DNA from: Rhodospirillales bacterium
GTDB taxonomy: Bacteria > Pseudomonadota > Alphaproteobacteria > Reyranellales > Reyranellaceae
Assembly: GCA_016185145.1 (NCBI GenBank)
Contig: JACPOB010000109.1
Span: 1 to 35,707, forward strand
Direction: 5' to 3'
Length of the DNA stretch: 35,707 nt
Shown here piece after piece: positions 23,510 to 32,189 of the stretch. The translations under genes were made by a program, and so were the position numbers. Under the pieces are notes generated by a model that had not been told where the DNA came from, did no database searches, and saw nothing but the letters and a program-made list of their open reading frames with translations. How positions within the stretch are numbered: the first letter of the stretch is position 1; every line of letters starts with the position of its first letter.

Positions 23510-24588
23510 ATCCAGCGCTTGCGCTTCAGCCAGAAGAACAGGCCGGCCACGATCACGACGACCGTGACCCAGAAGAACGGATAGCCGTACTTCCAGCCCA
23601 GTTCGGGCATGTTGCCCGCATCGCGGTCGAAGTTCATGCCGTAGATGCCGGCCAGGAAGGACAGCGGCATGAAGAAGACGGTGATGATCGCCATCGTCTT
23701 CATCACCTCGGCCATGCGGTTGGACGCATGCATGAGATAGACTTCCATCAGGCCGTTGGTCATTTCGCGGTAGCTCTCGACCAGTTCCAGCACCGCCACC
23801 GCATGGTCGAAGCAGTCGCGCAGGTAAGGGCGCGTCTCGGGCATGATGAACGGCACTTCCGGCCGGATCAGCGCCAGCACCGTCTCACGCTCCGCCCATT
23901 GCAGGCGATGGAAGGTGACCAGCGCGCGCCTGGCCTGATGGATGTGATAGAGCGTGTCCTCGGTCGGACGCTCCAGCGCCTCGTCCTCGAGCTCCTCCAG
24001 GTGCGCCGACAAGGCCTCGATCAGGGGGAACTTGCGGTCGACCACGAGGTCGACCAGGGCATAGACCAGATAGTCGATGCCGAAGGTGCGCAGTCGCGAG
24101 CCCGTTGTCTGCACCCGGTCGCGGACCGGCTTGAAGATGTCCTGCTTGTGATCGTGGAACGAGATCACGTAGTTGTCGCCGAAGAAGATGCTGACCTGGC
24201 GCGGGATCAGCGCCTCGTCCTCGTAGACCGGGTCGTTCAGCACGATGAAGCCCTGGCCCTCGTAGAGGTCGAGCTTGCTGCGCTGGGTGCCGTGGAAGAC
24301 GTCCTCGAGAGCGAGTGGATGCAGGTTGAAGGCCATGCCGAGGTCGCGCAGCATGTCGGAGCTGGGCCGCCCCGCGACGTCGATCCAGGTGTGGCCGGGC
24401 GTGCCGAGATGGAAGCGGCACTCGTCGACCTCCACGCCGTGCAGCACCTGCACGTCCTCGGACGTGTACTCGACCAGGGTGAAGTCGAGCGCCTCGTCGG
24501 GCACGGGCGCGCGGCCGGCGAGCGTGCCCGGCGCGGTGCCGGGCTTGGTATGGCGGTGGAGGACGCCGTCCATGTTTCCCAACGACAC
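23506..24588 (-). CDS. corA: CorA-family divalent cation transporter
   Basis: The 360-residue product has the long soluble N-terminal domain of CorA, the helix with EALSAHLEELEDEALERP and two C-terminal transmembrane helices (TMAIITVFFMPLSFLAGIYG and YPFFWVTVVVIVAGLFFWL) joined by the signature GMN at 317-319 and the loop FDRDAGNMPELGWKYG. CorA forms a pentameric Mg2+/Co2+/Ni2+ channel in the inner membrane. The start is at 24588; an internal Met at residue 6 is an alternative. Basic C-terminus KRKRWI is typical. Confidence 0.93.
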   Translation of the reverse strand: MSLGNMDGVLHRHTKPGTAPGTLAGRAPVPDEALDFTLVEYTSEDVQVLHGVEVDECRFHLGTPGHTWIDVAGRPSSDMLRDLGMAFNLHPLALEDVFHGTQRSKLDLYEGQGFIVLNDPVYEDEALIPRQVSIFFGDNYVISFHDHKQDIFKPVRDRVQTTGSRLRTFGIDYLVYALVDLVVDRKFPLIEALSAHLEELEDEALERPTEDTLYHIHQARRALVTFHRLQWAERETVLALIRPEVPFIMPETRPYLRDCFDHAVAVLELVESYREMTNGLMEVYLMHASNRMAEVMKTMAIITVFFMPLSFLAGIYGMNFDRDAGNMPELGWKYGYPFFWVTVVVIVAGLFFWLKRKRWI

Positions 24589-24599
24589 CGTGACCGGCG

Positions 24600-24884
24600 T
24601 CAGACCTCCTGCATCACCTGGACGTCCGGCCGGCCGGCAAGGTAGTCACCGAGCTTGCGGCCCAGTTCCTTGAAATGCGGCGCCGCGCGATGGGCGTCGA
24701 GCGCCGCCTGGTCGTCGTAACGTTCCAGCATGACGTAGACGTTGGCGTCGGCCGTCTTGTGCAGGGCATAGAGCTTGTTGCCGGGCTCGTCGGCACGGAC
24801 CTTGGCCTGCAAGGCCTTCATGGTCGCTTCGAAGTCGGCGTTGGTGCCGGGCTTGATGGTGAGCTTTGCGATGACTCCGAGCAT
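24600..24884 (-). CDS. Antibiotic-biosynthesis-monooxygenase (ABM) domain protein
   Basis: The 94-residue product is a single ferredoxin-like ABM domain: MLGVIAKLTIKPGTNADFEATM, NKLYALHKTADANVYVMLERYDDQAAL and HRAAPHFKELGRKLGDYL. Such small dimeric proteins include quinol monooxygenases (YgiN type) and heme-degrading enzymes; the HxxxPHF motif is shared by many. Cytosolic; substrate unknown. It lies 11 bases before corA and 14 bases after the MaoC-like gene, in the same minus-strand cluster. A longer open frame to 25784 is a shadow. Confidence 0.85.
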   Translation of the reverse strand: MLGVIAKLTIKPGTNADFEATMKALQAKVRADEPGNKLYALHKTADANVYVMLERYDDQAALDAHRAAPHFKELGRKLGDYLAGRPDVQVMQEV

Positions 24885-24898
24885 GTGCGCCCTCTTCC

Positions 24899-25384
24899 CT
24901 ACTGTGGCCGCTTTTTCACAAGGTACTTGTGTTCGCCGTCGCATACCAGCGTGCCGGACTGATTGTGAATGGTGAGCTTCATGGTGACGACGCCCGTGGT
25001 CCGCCCGGCCTCGAGCTCGCTCACTTCGAGCATGGGATAGAGCGTGTCGCCGCAATAGACCGGCTTCAGGAAGCGCGAGGACTGCTCCAGGAAGCCGATC
25101 AGCGAATCGCCGATCACGTGCGGAAAGATGCCCGCTCCCGCCGCGCCCTGGATGGCGACCTGCAGGCCGTGCGCCAGCATGTCGCGATGGCCGCGCGCCC
25201 GGCAGTACTCGCGGTCGTAGTGAATCGGGTGATTGTCGCCGCTGGCGAGCTAGAAAGCGGCGAACATCGATTCGGTCTGGGTCCGCGAGTTTATATAGAA
25301 CTTCTGCCCGACCTCGAGGTCCTCGAACCAGTGCGTCGGTCCGAAACGATGATCCTCGGGCCTGAATGGAGCGGCTTCGGCCAC
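24899..25384 (-). pseudogene. MaoC-like dehydratase with an internal amber stop
   Basis: From GTG 25384, with AGGAGGGA upstream, 161 codons run in one frame to the stop at 24899 and code for a hot-dog-fold MaoC-like hydratase: FGPTHWFEDLEVGQKFYINS, then ASGDNHPIHYDREYC with the catalytic Asp-His pair, then GAGIFPHVIGDSLIGF and a normal C-terminal strand set. Codon 45 (25252-25250) is TAG, in MFAAF-stop-LASGDNHPIHYD; relatives have Gln (CAG) here, one base away. The stop removes the catalytic site, so the gene should be inactive unless suppressed. Restart at internal ATG 25180 would lack the active site. A sequencing error is possible. Confidence 0.82.
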
Positions 25385-25411
25385 GTCTTCCCTCCTGCTT
25401 TGGCCGGCACC

Positions 25412-26026
25412 TTAGTTCCGGGCAAACAGGTCGGCCAGCTTGTCGAGAGTCGGCTCGAGATGGTCGGGCCTGGCGTCGTCGCGTGGCGGAAGGCCGATGC
25501 GATTGTGCCAGTAGACCGGCATGCCGACGCCCTTGGCACCGGGTACGTCCGAGGCTGAGCCGGCGACGAACAGGGTGCGCTCGGGGTTGGTGCCAAGGGC
25601 CGCCAGCACGGCTCGGTAGGGTTCGGGCCTGGGCTTGTAGAAGCCCGCGCTCTCGGCCGTGATCACGACCTTGAACGGCACGCCCACGCGATCGGCGGCA
25701 AGCCGCCCGAGCCGGACCGAGCAGTTGGTCGCGACGGCCAGCGACACCGGGATCTTCTCCAGCGCCCGGCGAGCCTCGGGCCACGGCTGCAGCTCGCTCC
25801 AGCGCCGCTCGAGCTCGCCGCCGAGCGTCTCAGGAAGGCCGACATCACGGGCCGCCTCGCGCACCAGCGTTTCATAAGGTCTGTAAGGGCCGCAGCCGTA
25901 GGTGATCTCGAGATAGCGGCGACGCCAGGTCATGCCGGCATCGGCTGAGCCCGCGACGTCGTTCCACAGGCTCCAGGAATCGATCAGCGCCGTCAGCAGA
26001 TCGAAGATGACGGCGTCGTACTTCAC
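25412..26026 (-). CDS. HAD-superfamily hydrolase, haloacid-dehalogenase type
   Basis: A 204-residue cytosolic protein. HAD motifs: VIFDLLTALID (nucleophile Asp9; the usual DxxGT reads DLLTA), AVATNCS (motif II Thr/Ser), FYKPRPEPY (motif III Lys) and FVAGSASDVPGAKGVGMPVYW (motif IV). The pattern with the helical cap resembles type II 2-haloacid dehalogenases, which hydrolyse the carbon-halogen bond; phosphatase activity is the alternative. The start is GTG 26026 with GGAGG eight bases upstream. It lies 11 bases after the GST gene. Confidence 0.87.
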   Translation of the reverse strand: MKYDAVIFDLLTALIDSWSLWNDVAGSADAGMTWRRRYLEITYGCGPYRPYETLVREAARDVGLPETLGGELERRWSELQPWPEARRALEKIPVSLAVATNCSVRLGRLAADRVGVPFKVVITAESAGFYKPRPEPYRAVLAALGTNPERTLFVAGSASDVPGAKGVGMPVYWHNRIGLPPRDDARPDHLEPTLDKLADLFARN

Positions 26027-26037
26027 GCCGCCTCCAT

Positions 26038-26718
26038 TCAAGCGGCTCGGGCCTTGCGCCCCATGCCGTCGAACAGGTCGAGCATGCGCTCGCGCCAGGC
26101 CCAGATCGGATCGTCGGGCTGCAGGACCTCGAGCGGCGTGGCGACGCGCGCCCACAGGAAGGCGCCGCCCAGCGCGTAGTCGGCATAAGCAGGCTGCTCG
26201 CCGTTCAGGAACGGCTGCTCCTTCAGCACGCGCCGCGCCGGCTCGAGCGCGGCGCGGAAGGCGTCGACGCCCTTCTCGCGCGCCTTCGCCTGGAAGCCCG
26301 CGAAATCGGTCGTGCCCAGCCGCTTGCCGCGAGATTCCTTGAAGTACGGCTGATCGACCGGACGGACGCGGTCGTAGAGATCTCCGACCAGGATCGGGAA
26401 CAACGCGACGTGCACGGTGCCATCGACCCAGTGGGCGACGAAGCGCGCATGGTCGAGCGCCGGCCCGAACAGCGGCTTCTCCGGATAGGCGCTGTCGAGA
26501 TGCCGCGCGATGTCCCAGCTGTCCTTCACCGGCTTGGGCCCATCGTGGATCACGGGCACGGTCATCGACTTGGCGAAGGCGATCTTTTCCTTCTCGGTGA
26601 ACCCCATCGGCTCGTCGCGCCACGCCAGCCCTTTGTGCTTCAGGGCGAACTTGGCGCGCCAGCAGAACGGGCTCGGCCGCCGGTCCTCCTGAAAGACCAG
26701 GTCGTAGAGCGTGATCAT
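26038..26718 (-). CDS. Glutathione S-transferase family protein
   Basis: The 226-residue product has an N-terminal thioredoxin-like GST domain (LVFQEDRRPSPFCWRAKFALKHKGL with SPFC at the active site, TVPVIHDGPKPVKDSWDIARHLD) and a helical C-terminal domain (PAYADYALGGAFLWARV). SPFCWRAK is usual in beta-etherase/LigE-like and related GSTs; a role in cleavage or detoxification of an aromatic or halogenated compound is possible but not shown. It ends 11 bases before the HAD gene, and starts 4 bases after mmsB, so it is part of the same cluster. Confidence 0.87.
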   Translation of the reverse strand: MITLYDLVFQEDRRPSPFCWRAKFALKHKGLAWRDEPMGFTEKEKIAFAKSMTVPVIHDGPKPVKDSWDIARHLDSAYPEKPLFGPALDHARFVAHWVDGTVHVALFPILVGDLYDRVRPVDQPYFKESRGKRLGTTDFAGFQAKAREKGVDAFRAALEPARRVLKEQPFLNGEQPAYADYALGGAFLWARVATPLEVLQPDDPIWAWRERMLDLFDGMGRKARAA

Positions 26719-26722
26719 GGGC

Positions 26723-27604
26723 TCACTTGCCTTCGAGCATCTTGATGATACCGGAGAAGTCCTTCGCGCCACCGCCGGCGTTGACGAACATGTTGAAGAG
26801 CTGCGCCGCCTCCGCGCCCATCGGCGTGCTGGCGCCCGAGCTCTGCGACGCCTGCTGGGCGAGCTTCAGGTCCTTCAGCATGTTGTCGGCGGTGAAGCCC
26901 GCCTGGTAGTCGCGGTTGGCGGGTGACGTCGGCACCGGTCCGGGCAGCGGCAGGTAGTTGTTCACCGCCCAGCAGCTGCCCGACGACGTCGACACGATGT
27001 CGAACAGCTTCTGCACGTCCAGTCCCAGGCGCTTGCCCAGCAGGAAGCCCTCGGCCACGCCGATCATGGTGATGCCCAGGATCATGTTGTTGCAGATCTT
27101 GGCCGCCTGGCCCGAGCCCGGCGCGCCGGTATGGACGATGTTCTTGCCCATCTTCTCCAGGACCGGCCTCGCCTTGGCGAAGGCGCCATCCGTGCCGCCC
27201 ACCATGAAGGTGAGCGTTCCGGCCGTGGCGCCGCCGACACCGCCCGAAACGGGAGCGTCGACCATCTCCAGTCCAGCTTTGCTCGCGAGCTCGCCGACGT
27301 GGCGTGCACTGTCGACGTCGATGGTCGAGCAGTCGATCAGCAAGGTGCCCTTGGCGACGTTGGGCAACACGTCGTTTTCGTAGACCCCGCGCACGTGTTT
27401 GCCGGCCGGCAGCATGGTGACCACGATCTCGGCGCCCTTCACGGCTTCGGCGGCCGACGCCGCCTTCTTCGCACCCTTCTCGACGGCGGTGTCGAGGGCC
27501 GACGCCGACAGGTCGAAGGCCGTTACCTGATGCTGGCCCTTGACGAGGTTGGCGGCCATTGGCCCGCCCATGTTGCCCAGTCCGATGAAGGCGATCTTCG
27601 CCAT
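26723..27604 (-). CDS. mmsB: 3-hydroxyisobutyrate dehydrogenase
   Basis: The 293-residue product has the NAD motif IAFIGLGNMGGPMAANLVKG (4-23), the substrate segment DAPVSGGVGGATAGTLTFMVGG, the catalytic lysine in GSGQAAKICNNMILGI and a C-terminal FSGIIKMLEGK. It oxidises 3-hydroxyisobutyrate to methylmalonate semialdehyde in valine breakdown. It lies 13 bases after the 3-hydroxyisobutyryl-CoA hydrolase gene, which makes its substrate, so the two are one transcript. Length is normal. Confidence 0.92.
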   Translation of the reverse strand: MAKIAFIGLGNMGGPMAANLVKGQHQVTAFDLSASALDTAVEKGAKKAASAAEAVKGAEIVVTMLPAGKHVRGVYENDVLPNVAKGTLLIDCSTIDVDSARHVGELASKAGLEMVDAPVSGGVGGATAGTLTFMVGGTDGAFAKARPVLEKMGKNIVHTGAPGSGQAAKICNNMILGITMIGVAEGFLLGKRLGLDVQKLFDIVSTSSGSCWAVNNYLPLPGPVPTSPANRDYQAGFTADNMLKDLKLAQQASQSSGASTPMGAEAAQLFNMFVNAGGGAKDFSGIIKMLEGK

Positions 27605-27617
27605 GTCATCCTCCCTT

Positions 27618-28685
27618 TCAATCGAAGAACAGGTCGTTCACGACCGGCTTGAAATGCGCCTCGACCATCTCGCGCGTCACGCCCTCGATGGTCGGCGGGT
27701 TCCATTTCGGCTTCTGGTCCTTGTCGATCAAGAGCGCGCGCACGCCCTCGAAGAAATCGTGGTCGGGCCGCATGCAGGCCTGCGACATGCGGTACTCGAT
27801 GGTCATCGTGTCCTCGAACGAGCGGTTGGCGCAGCGCTTGAGCTGCTCCAGCGTGATCGCCATCGACAGCGGCGACAGCTTCAGCAGCGCGGCAAGCTGC
27901 TTCTGCGCCCACTCGCCCGGCTGCTTCTTCAGCTTGGCAACGATCTCGGCGACGGAGTCGGCCGAGAAACAGCGATCGATGTCGGGCATCAGGGCCGGCA
28001 GCGTGGGCATGCCGGAATCCGCCGCGAAGCGCGCGATCACGGCGTCGACCTTGCGGTTCGCATCGGGGCCGGAGAGGTCGGCCGCGCCGAGGGCGGCCTG
28101 CAGCTCGTTCATCTTCGCACTCGGCACGTGGGCGTCGACGATACCGGCCCACAGCGCATCGGCCGCCTTCAGGCGATGGCTGGTCAGCGCCAGGAAGGTA
28201 CCGAGCGCACCCTGCAGACGCGTCAGGAAATAGCCGCCGCCGACGTCGGGGAAGAGACCGATGGTGGTCTCCGGCATGGCGAACAGGAACTTCTCGCTCG
28301 CCACCGAGTGCGAGCCGTGCGCCGACAGACCGACGCCGCCGCCCATGTCGATGCCGTCGATCAGCGAGATCCACGGCTTGGCGTAACGGTAGATGCGACG
28401 ATTGACGATGTACTCGTCATAGAAGAAGTCGCGACGCAGCGTGCCTTTGGGGTTGTCCTTCATCTCGCGATAGAGGCCGGTGACGTCACCGCCGGCACAG
28501 AAGGCGCGATCGCCGGCGCCGCGCAGGATCACGGCCTTGACCGCGGGATCCTTCTCCCATTGGGGGATGACCTTCTCCATCTCCAGGATCATGCCGTGCG
28601 TCAGCGCATTCAGCGCCTTCGGCCGGTTGAGCGTGATGAGGCCCAGGCCGTCTTTGATTTCAAACAGGATTTCAGACTCGGACAT
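27618..28685 (-). CDS. 3-hydroxyisobutyryl-CoA hydrolase
   Basis: A 355-residue crotonase-superfamily protein: LGLITLNRPKALNALTHGMI, RAFCAGGDVTGLY (oxyanion hole), GIDMGGGVGLSAHGSHSVA and FAMPETTIGLFPDVGGGYFLTRL, with the Glu/Asp residues of the hydrolase branch, followed by the longer helical C-terminal part (MTIEYRMSQACM, VRALLIDKDQKPKWNPP) that marks the hydrolase rather than a plain enoyl-CoA hydratase. It releases CoA from 3-hydroxyisobutyryl-CoA in valine degradation. It is upstream of mmsB and follows a family-B repeat after the acyl-CoA dehydrogenase gene. Confidence 0.9.
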   Translation of the reverse strand: MSESEILFEIKDGLGLITLNRPKALNALTHGMILEMEKVIPQWEKDPAVKAVILRGAGDRAFCAGGDVTGLYREMKDNPKGTLRRDFFYDEYIVNRRIYRYAKPWISLIDGIDMGGGVGLSAHGSHSVASEKFLFAMPETTIGLFPDVGGGYFLTRLQGALGTFLALTSHRLKAADALWAGIVDAHVPSAKMNELQAALGAADLSGPDANRKVDAVIARFAADSGMPTLPALMPDIDRCFSADSVAEIVAKLKKQPGEWAQKQLAALLKLSPLSMAITLEQLKRCANRSFEDTMTIEYRMSQACMRPDHDFFEGVRALLIDKDQKPKWNPPTIEGVTREMVEAHFKPVVNDLFFD

Positions 28686-28698
28686 CGATACTCCAAAA

Positions 28699-28798
28699 CC
28701 TCACCCTGAGGAGGCCCGAAGGGCCGTCTCGAAGGGTGCGAACCAGTACTGTTGCCCACCCTTCGAGACGCGCACTGCGTGCGCTCCTCAGGGTGAGG
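28699..28798. repeat. Family-B palindromic repeat, second copy
   Basis: CCTCACCCTGAGGAG at the left end and CTCCTCAGGGTGAGG at the right end are exact reverse complements, and CGTCTCGAAGGGTG pairs with CACCCTTCGAGACG inside. It sits between two genes of one pathway on the same strand (acyl-CoA dehydrogenase and hydrolase), so it may tune their relative expression through processing or partial termination. Confidence 0.88.
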
Positions 28799-28805
28799 GC
28801 ACCTC

Positions 28806-29945
28806 CTAACCCATCAACAGCCGGCGTGAAATGATCACGCGCATGATCTCGTTGGTGCCTTCCAGGATCTGGTGCACGCGCAGGTCGCGCAGATAGCGCT
28901 CGATGGGAAAGTCCTTCAAGTAGCCGTAGCCGCCATGCAGTTGCAGTGCGTCATTGACGACCCGGAAGCCCACGTCGGTGGCGAAGCGCTTGCCCATGGC
29001 GGCGGCCTGCGTCGCCTCGGGCGACTTGGCGTCGAGCAGCGAGGCCGCGCGCCAGATCATCAGTCGCGCCGCGTCGAGCTCGGTCGCCATGTCGGCGAGC
29101 TTGAACTGCGTCGCCTGGAAGTCGGCGATCGGCTTGCCGAACTGCTTGCGCTCGACGACGTAGCGCGAGGCCGTCTCGAGGCAGGCGCGCGCGCCGCCCA
29201 GCGAGCAGGCGCCGATATTGATGCGCCCGCCGTCGAGGCCCGCCATGGCGATCTTGAAGCCGTGCCCCTCGGGACCGAGGCGATTGGCGACCGGCACCTT
29301 GCAATTCTCGAAGATCACCGCGGCCGTGGGCTGGCTGTTCCAACCGAGCTTCTGCTCCTGCTTGCCGAACGACAGGCCGGGCGTGCCGGCCTCGACAACG
29401 AGCGTCGAGATGCCGCCCGCCCCTTTTCCGCCCGTGCGCAGCATGACGACGTAGACGTCGCTGCGCCCGCCGCCCGAGATGAAGGCTTTGGTGCCATTCA
29501 CGATGTAGTGGTCGCCCGACAGCTCGGCCCGCGTCGCGAGCCCTGCGGCGTCCGAGCCGGCGCCAGGCTCGGTCAGGCAGTAGCTGGCGAAATGCTCCAT
29601 CGAGCAGAGCTTCGGCAAGAAACGCCGGCGCTGCTCGTCGTCGCCAAAGCCGTCGATCATCCAGGCGGCCATGTTATGGATCGAGATGTAGGCCGCCGTG
29701 CTGGGGCAGGCGGCGGCCAGTTCCTCCATGATCAAGGCCGCATCGAGCCGCGACAGCCCGCTGCCGCCGACATCGTCGCGCACATAGATGCCGCCGAAGC
29801 CCAGCGCCGCGGCCTCGCGCAGCGCCGCCTCGGGAAAGATTTTCTCGGCGTCCCAGCGCGCCGCCTCGGGCAGCATGCGGTCGGTCGCGAATTGCCGGGC
29901 CGTGTCGCGGAAGGCCCGCTGGTCTTCGGAAAGGGTGAAATCCAT
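28806..29945 (-). CDS. Acyl-CoA dehydrogenase, isobutyryl-CoA type
   Basis: The 379-residue product has the full acyl-CoA-dehydrogenase set: YCLTEPGAGSDAAGL (FAD/substrate strand), KAFISGGG, RINIGACSLGGARACLE, QFGKPIADFQATQFKLADM, LHGGYGYLKDFPIERYLRDLRVHQILEGTNEIMR with the Glu of EGTNE as the expected catalytic base, as in isobutyryl-CoA dehydrogenase. With the two genes that follow it gives three steps of valine degradation: isobutyryl-CoA oxidation, thioester cleavage and hydroxy-acid oxidation; an enoyl-CoA hydratase is not in the window. Compare the gcdH product at 20507, which lacks the TEPGAGSD-type strand. Confidence 0.9.
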   Translation of the reverse strand: MDFTLSEDQRAFRDTARQFATDRMLPEAARWDAEKIFPEAALREAAALGFGGIYVRDDVGGSGLSRLDAALIMEELAAACPSTAAYISIHNMAAWMIDGFGDDEQRRRFLPKLCSMEHFASYCLTEPGAGSDAAGLATRAELSGDHYIVNGTKAFISGGGRSDVYVVMLRTGGKGAGGISTLVVEAGTPGLSFGKQEQKLGWNSQPTAAVIFENCKVPVANRLGPEGHGFKIAMAGLDGGRINIGACSLGGARACLETASRYVVERKQFGKPIADFQATQFKLADMATELDAARLMIWRAASLLDAKSPEATQAAAMGKRFATDVGFRVVNDALQLHGGYGYLKDFPIERYLRDLRVHQILEGTNEIMRVIISRRLLMG

Positions 29946-30002
29946 GCGCGGCGGATCATATCGGGGGGTCCTAGCCAGTCAACGAAAGCGCTATCATGGC
30001 GC

Positions 30003-30434
30003 ATGGCCTGGCGGGACATGACCCAGCAGGAACAGACGACGCGGCCCGAGGCGCGGCTGGGCGGCGCATTGCTCTGGCTCGTGCTCGCGGCCGCCGTGGT
30101 CTGCCTGGTGGCCGTCGGCGGCGCGTTTCTGGCCTTCGACCAGCTCGAGCCGATCGGCATCCGCTACATGATCGCCGTCGGCTTCGCCGGCGCCTGGTCC
30201 GCCATCTTCGTGGTCATGACCCTGCTGCGCCTGCCGGCGACGCCGCTGGTCGCCAGCGCGGGTTTCCTTGCCTGGATCGCGTGGCGCTTCGCCGTGGCGC
30301 TGTGGAGCCAGGCCGGCTGGCCGCTCGCGGTGGACCTTTTGGCCGAGGCCGTGCTGGCGGCGGGTTTCTGCGGCTACATGGCCGACGGGGTGCGACCCAA
30401 TGCCTATTATCGCCGTCGCCTTCCGGCGGCCTGA
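30003..30434 (+). CDS. Small membrane protein, four helices
   Basis: The 143-residue product is hydrophobic with about four segments: ALLWLVLAAAVVCLVAVGGA, YMIAVGFAGAWSAIFVVMTLL, LVASAGFLAWIAWRFAVALW and LAVDLLAEAVLAAGFCGYMA. It ends with a basic tail (YYRRRLPAA). No named family is recognised. Starts at MAWRDMT (30003) or MTQQ (30018) are possible. It is divergent from the acyl-CoA dehydrogenase gene across about 57 bases, and ends 19 bases before hemB, so a shared transcript with hemB is likely. Confidence 0.7.
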   Translation: MAWRDMTQQEQTTRPEARLGGALLWLVLAAAVVCLVAVGGAFLAFDQLEPIGIRYMIAVGFAGAWSAIFVVMTLLRLPATPLVASAGFLAWIAWRFAVALWSQAGWPLAVDLLAEAVLAAGFCGYMADGVRPNAYYRRRLPAA

Positions 30435-30453
30435 GCCGCTATAAACGGGCGCC

Positions 30454-31460
<1,007 letters not shown>

Positions 31461-31464
<4 letters not shown>

Positions 31465-31949
31465 TAGAGCGTCCCTCGGCGCGGCTGATCCTGCTCGATC
31501 CCGACGACCGCCTCTTCCTGTTCAACGTGCACGACCGCGGCGTCTTCGACCCGGCCAACCCGCATTTCGATCCGTTCTGGGTGATGATCGGTGGCTTCGT
31601 CGATCCCGGCGAAGAGTTCGCCGACGCCGCCGTGCGCGAGGCGCGCGAGGAGACCGCGATCGTGGTCGACGGGCCCGTGCGCTGGGTGTGGAAGCGCGAG
31701 CGGCGGATGAGCTGGCGTGGCAAGGACGTGCTGCACCGCGAGCGCTTCTTCCTCGGCCGCACCGAGCGCACGGAGATCGACACCTCCGGCCTCGACGAGC
31801 GCGAACGCAGCTGGACGCTCGGCCATCGCTGGTGGAGCGTCGACGAGATCGCCGTCTCCAGCGAACGCTTCGAGCCGCTCGATCTCGGGATGCAGCTGCA
31901 GGCCTTGCTGAAGGACGGCCCCCCGGCCGAGCCGATCACGGTCCGCTGA
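31461..31949 (+). CDS. NUDIX hydrolase
   Basis: A 162-residue protein with the Nudix box GGFVDPGEEFADAAVREAREETAI (GX5EX7REUXEEXGU): all residues of the motif are present except the last Gly, which is Ala. The metal-binding Glu residues REARE-E are intact. It hydrolyses a nucleoside diphosphate linked to another moiety; the substrate is not known. FWVMIGG precedes the box and WWSVDEIAVSSERFEP follows, as in RppH/MutT-like proteins of this size. It is translationally coupled to hemB, and its stop codon is followed directly by a family-A repeat. Confidence 0.88.
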
Positions 31950-32057
31950 CTCTTGCCGGACCGCGAGCCTCCGGCTCACTCATGAATCATGAGCGAGCCG
32001 GAGGCTCGCGGTCCGGAAGACCATGAGCGGGTCTGGAGGCCCGCGGTCCGACAAGAC
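31950..32057. repeat. Family-A palindromic repeat
   Basis: The pair CCGGACCGCGAGCCTCCGGC... and ...GCCGGAGGCTCGCGGTCCGG is a perfect long inverted repeat around CTCACTCATGAATCATGAGCGA, followed by a second unit GGTCTGGAGGCC and GGTCCGACAAGACTC. Compared with the 22410 copy, the stem differs at several places on both arms in a compensating way (GCGCGC/GCGCGC versus GCGAGCC/GGCTCGC), which indicates selection on the fold or concerted change. It lies between convergent genes. Confidence 0.87.
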
Positions 32058-32189
32058 TCAGTCCCGCCGCTCCTTCTCCCTCTTGCGTCTCTCATGTTCG
32101 TCGGAGGCGCTGCGATAGGCGCGCCAGGCCAGCACGAGAGCCACCAGCGAGCACGCCACTCCCACGATCATTGCCATCTGGTCAGCCAT
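32058..32189 (-). CDS. Small one-helix membrane protein
   Basis: A 43-residue protein: short acidic-polar start (MADQM), one hydrophobic segment AMIVGVACSLVALVLAWRAY and a strongly charged tail (SASDEHERRKREKERRD). Its ATG overlaps the stop of the upstream YheT-type gene by eight bases, which favours a real coupled gene. The stop codon falls in the end of the repeat. No family recognised; a membrane anchor or transporter accessory is possible. Confidence 0.55.
   Translation of the reverse strand: MADQMAMIVGVACSLVALVLAWRAYRSASDEHERRKREKERRD

Noticed and set aside
25250..25252. TAG as a pyrrolysine or other recoded codon
   Set aside because: No hairpin, no motif and a one-base change from the expected Gln codon; nonsense mutation or error is simpler.
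24600..25784. 394-residue frame that joins ABM and MaoC-like regions
   Set aside because: Only the last 94 codons carry ABM motifs; the earlier part is a shadow of the MaoC-like and HAD genes.
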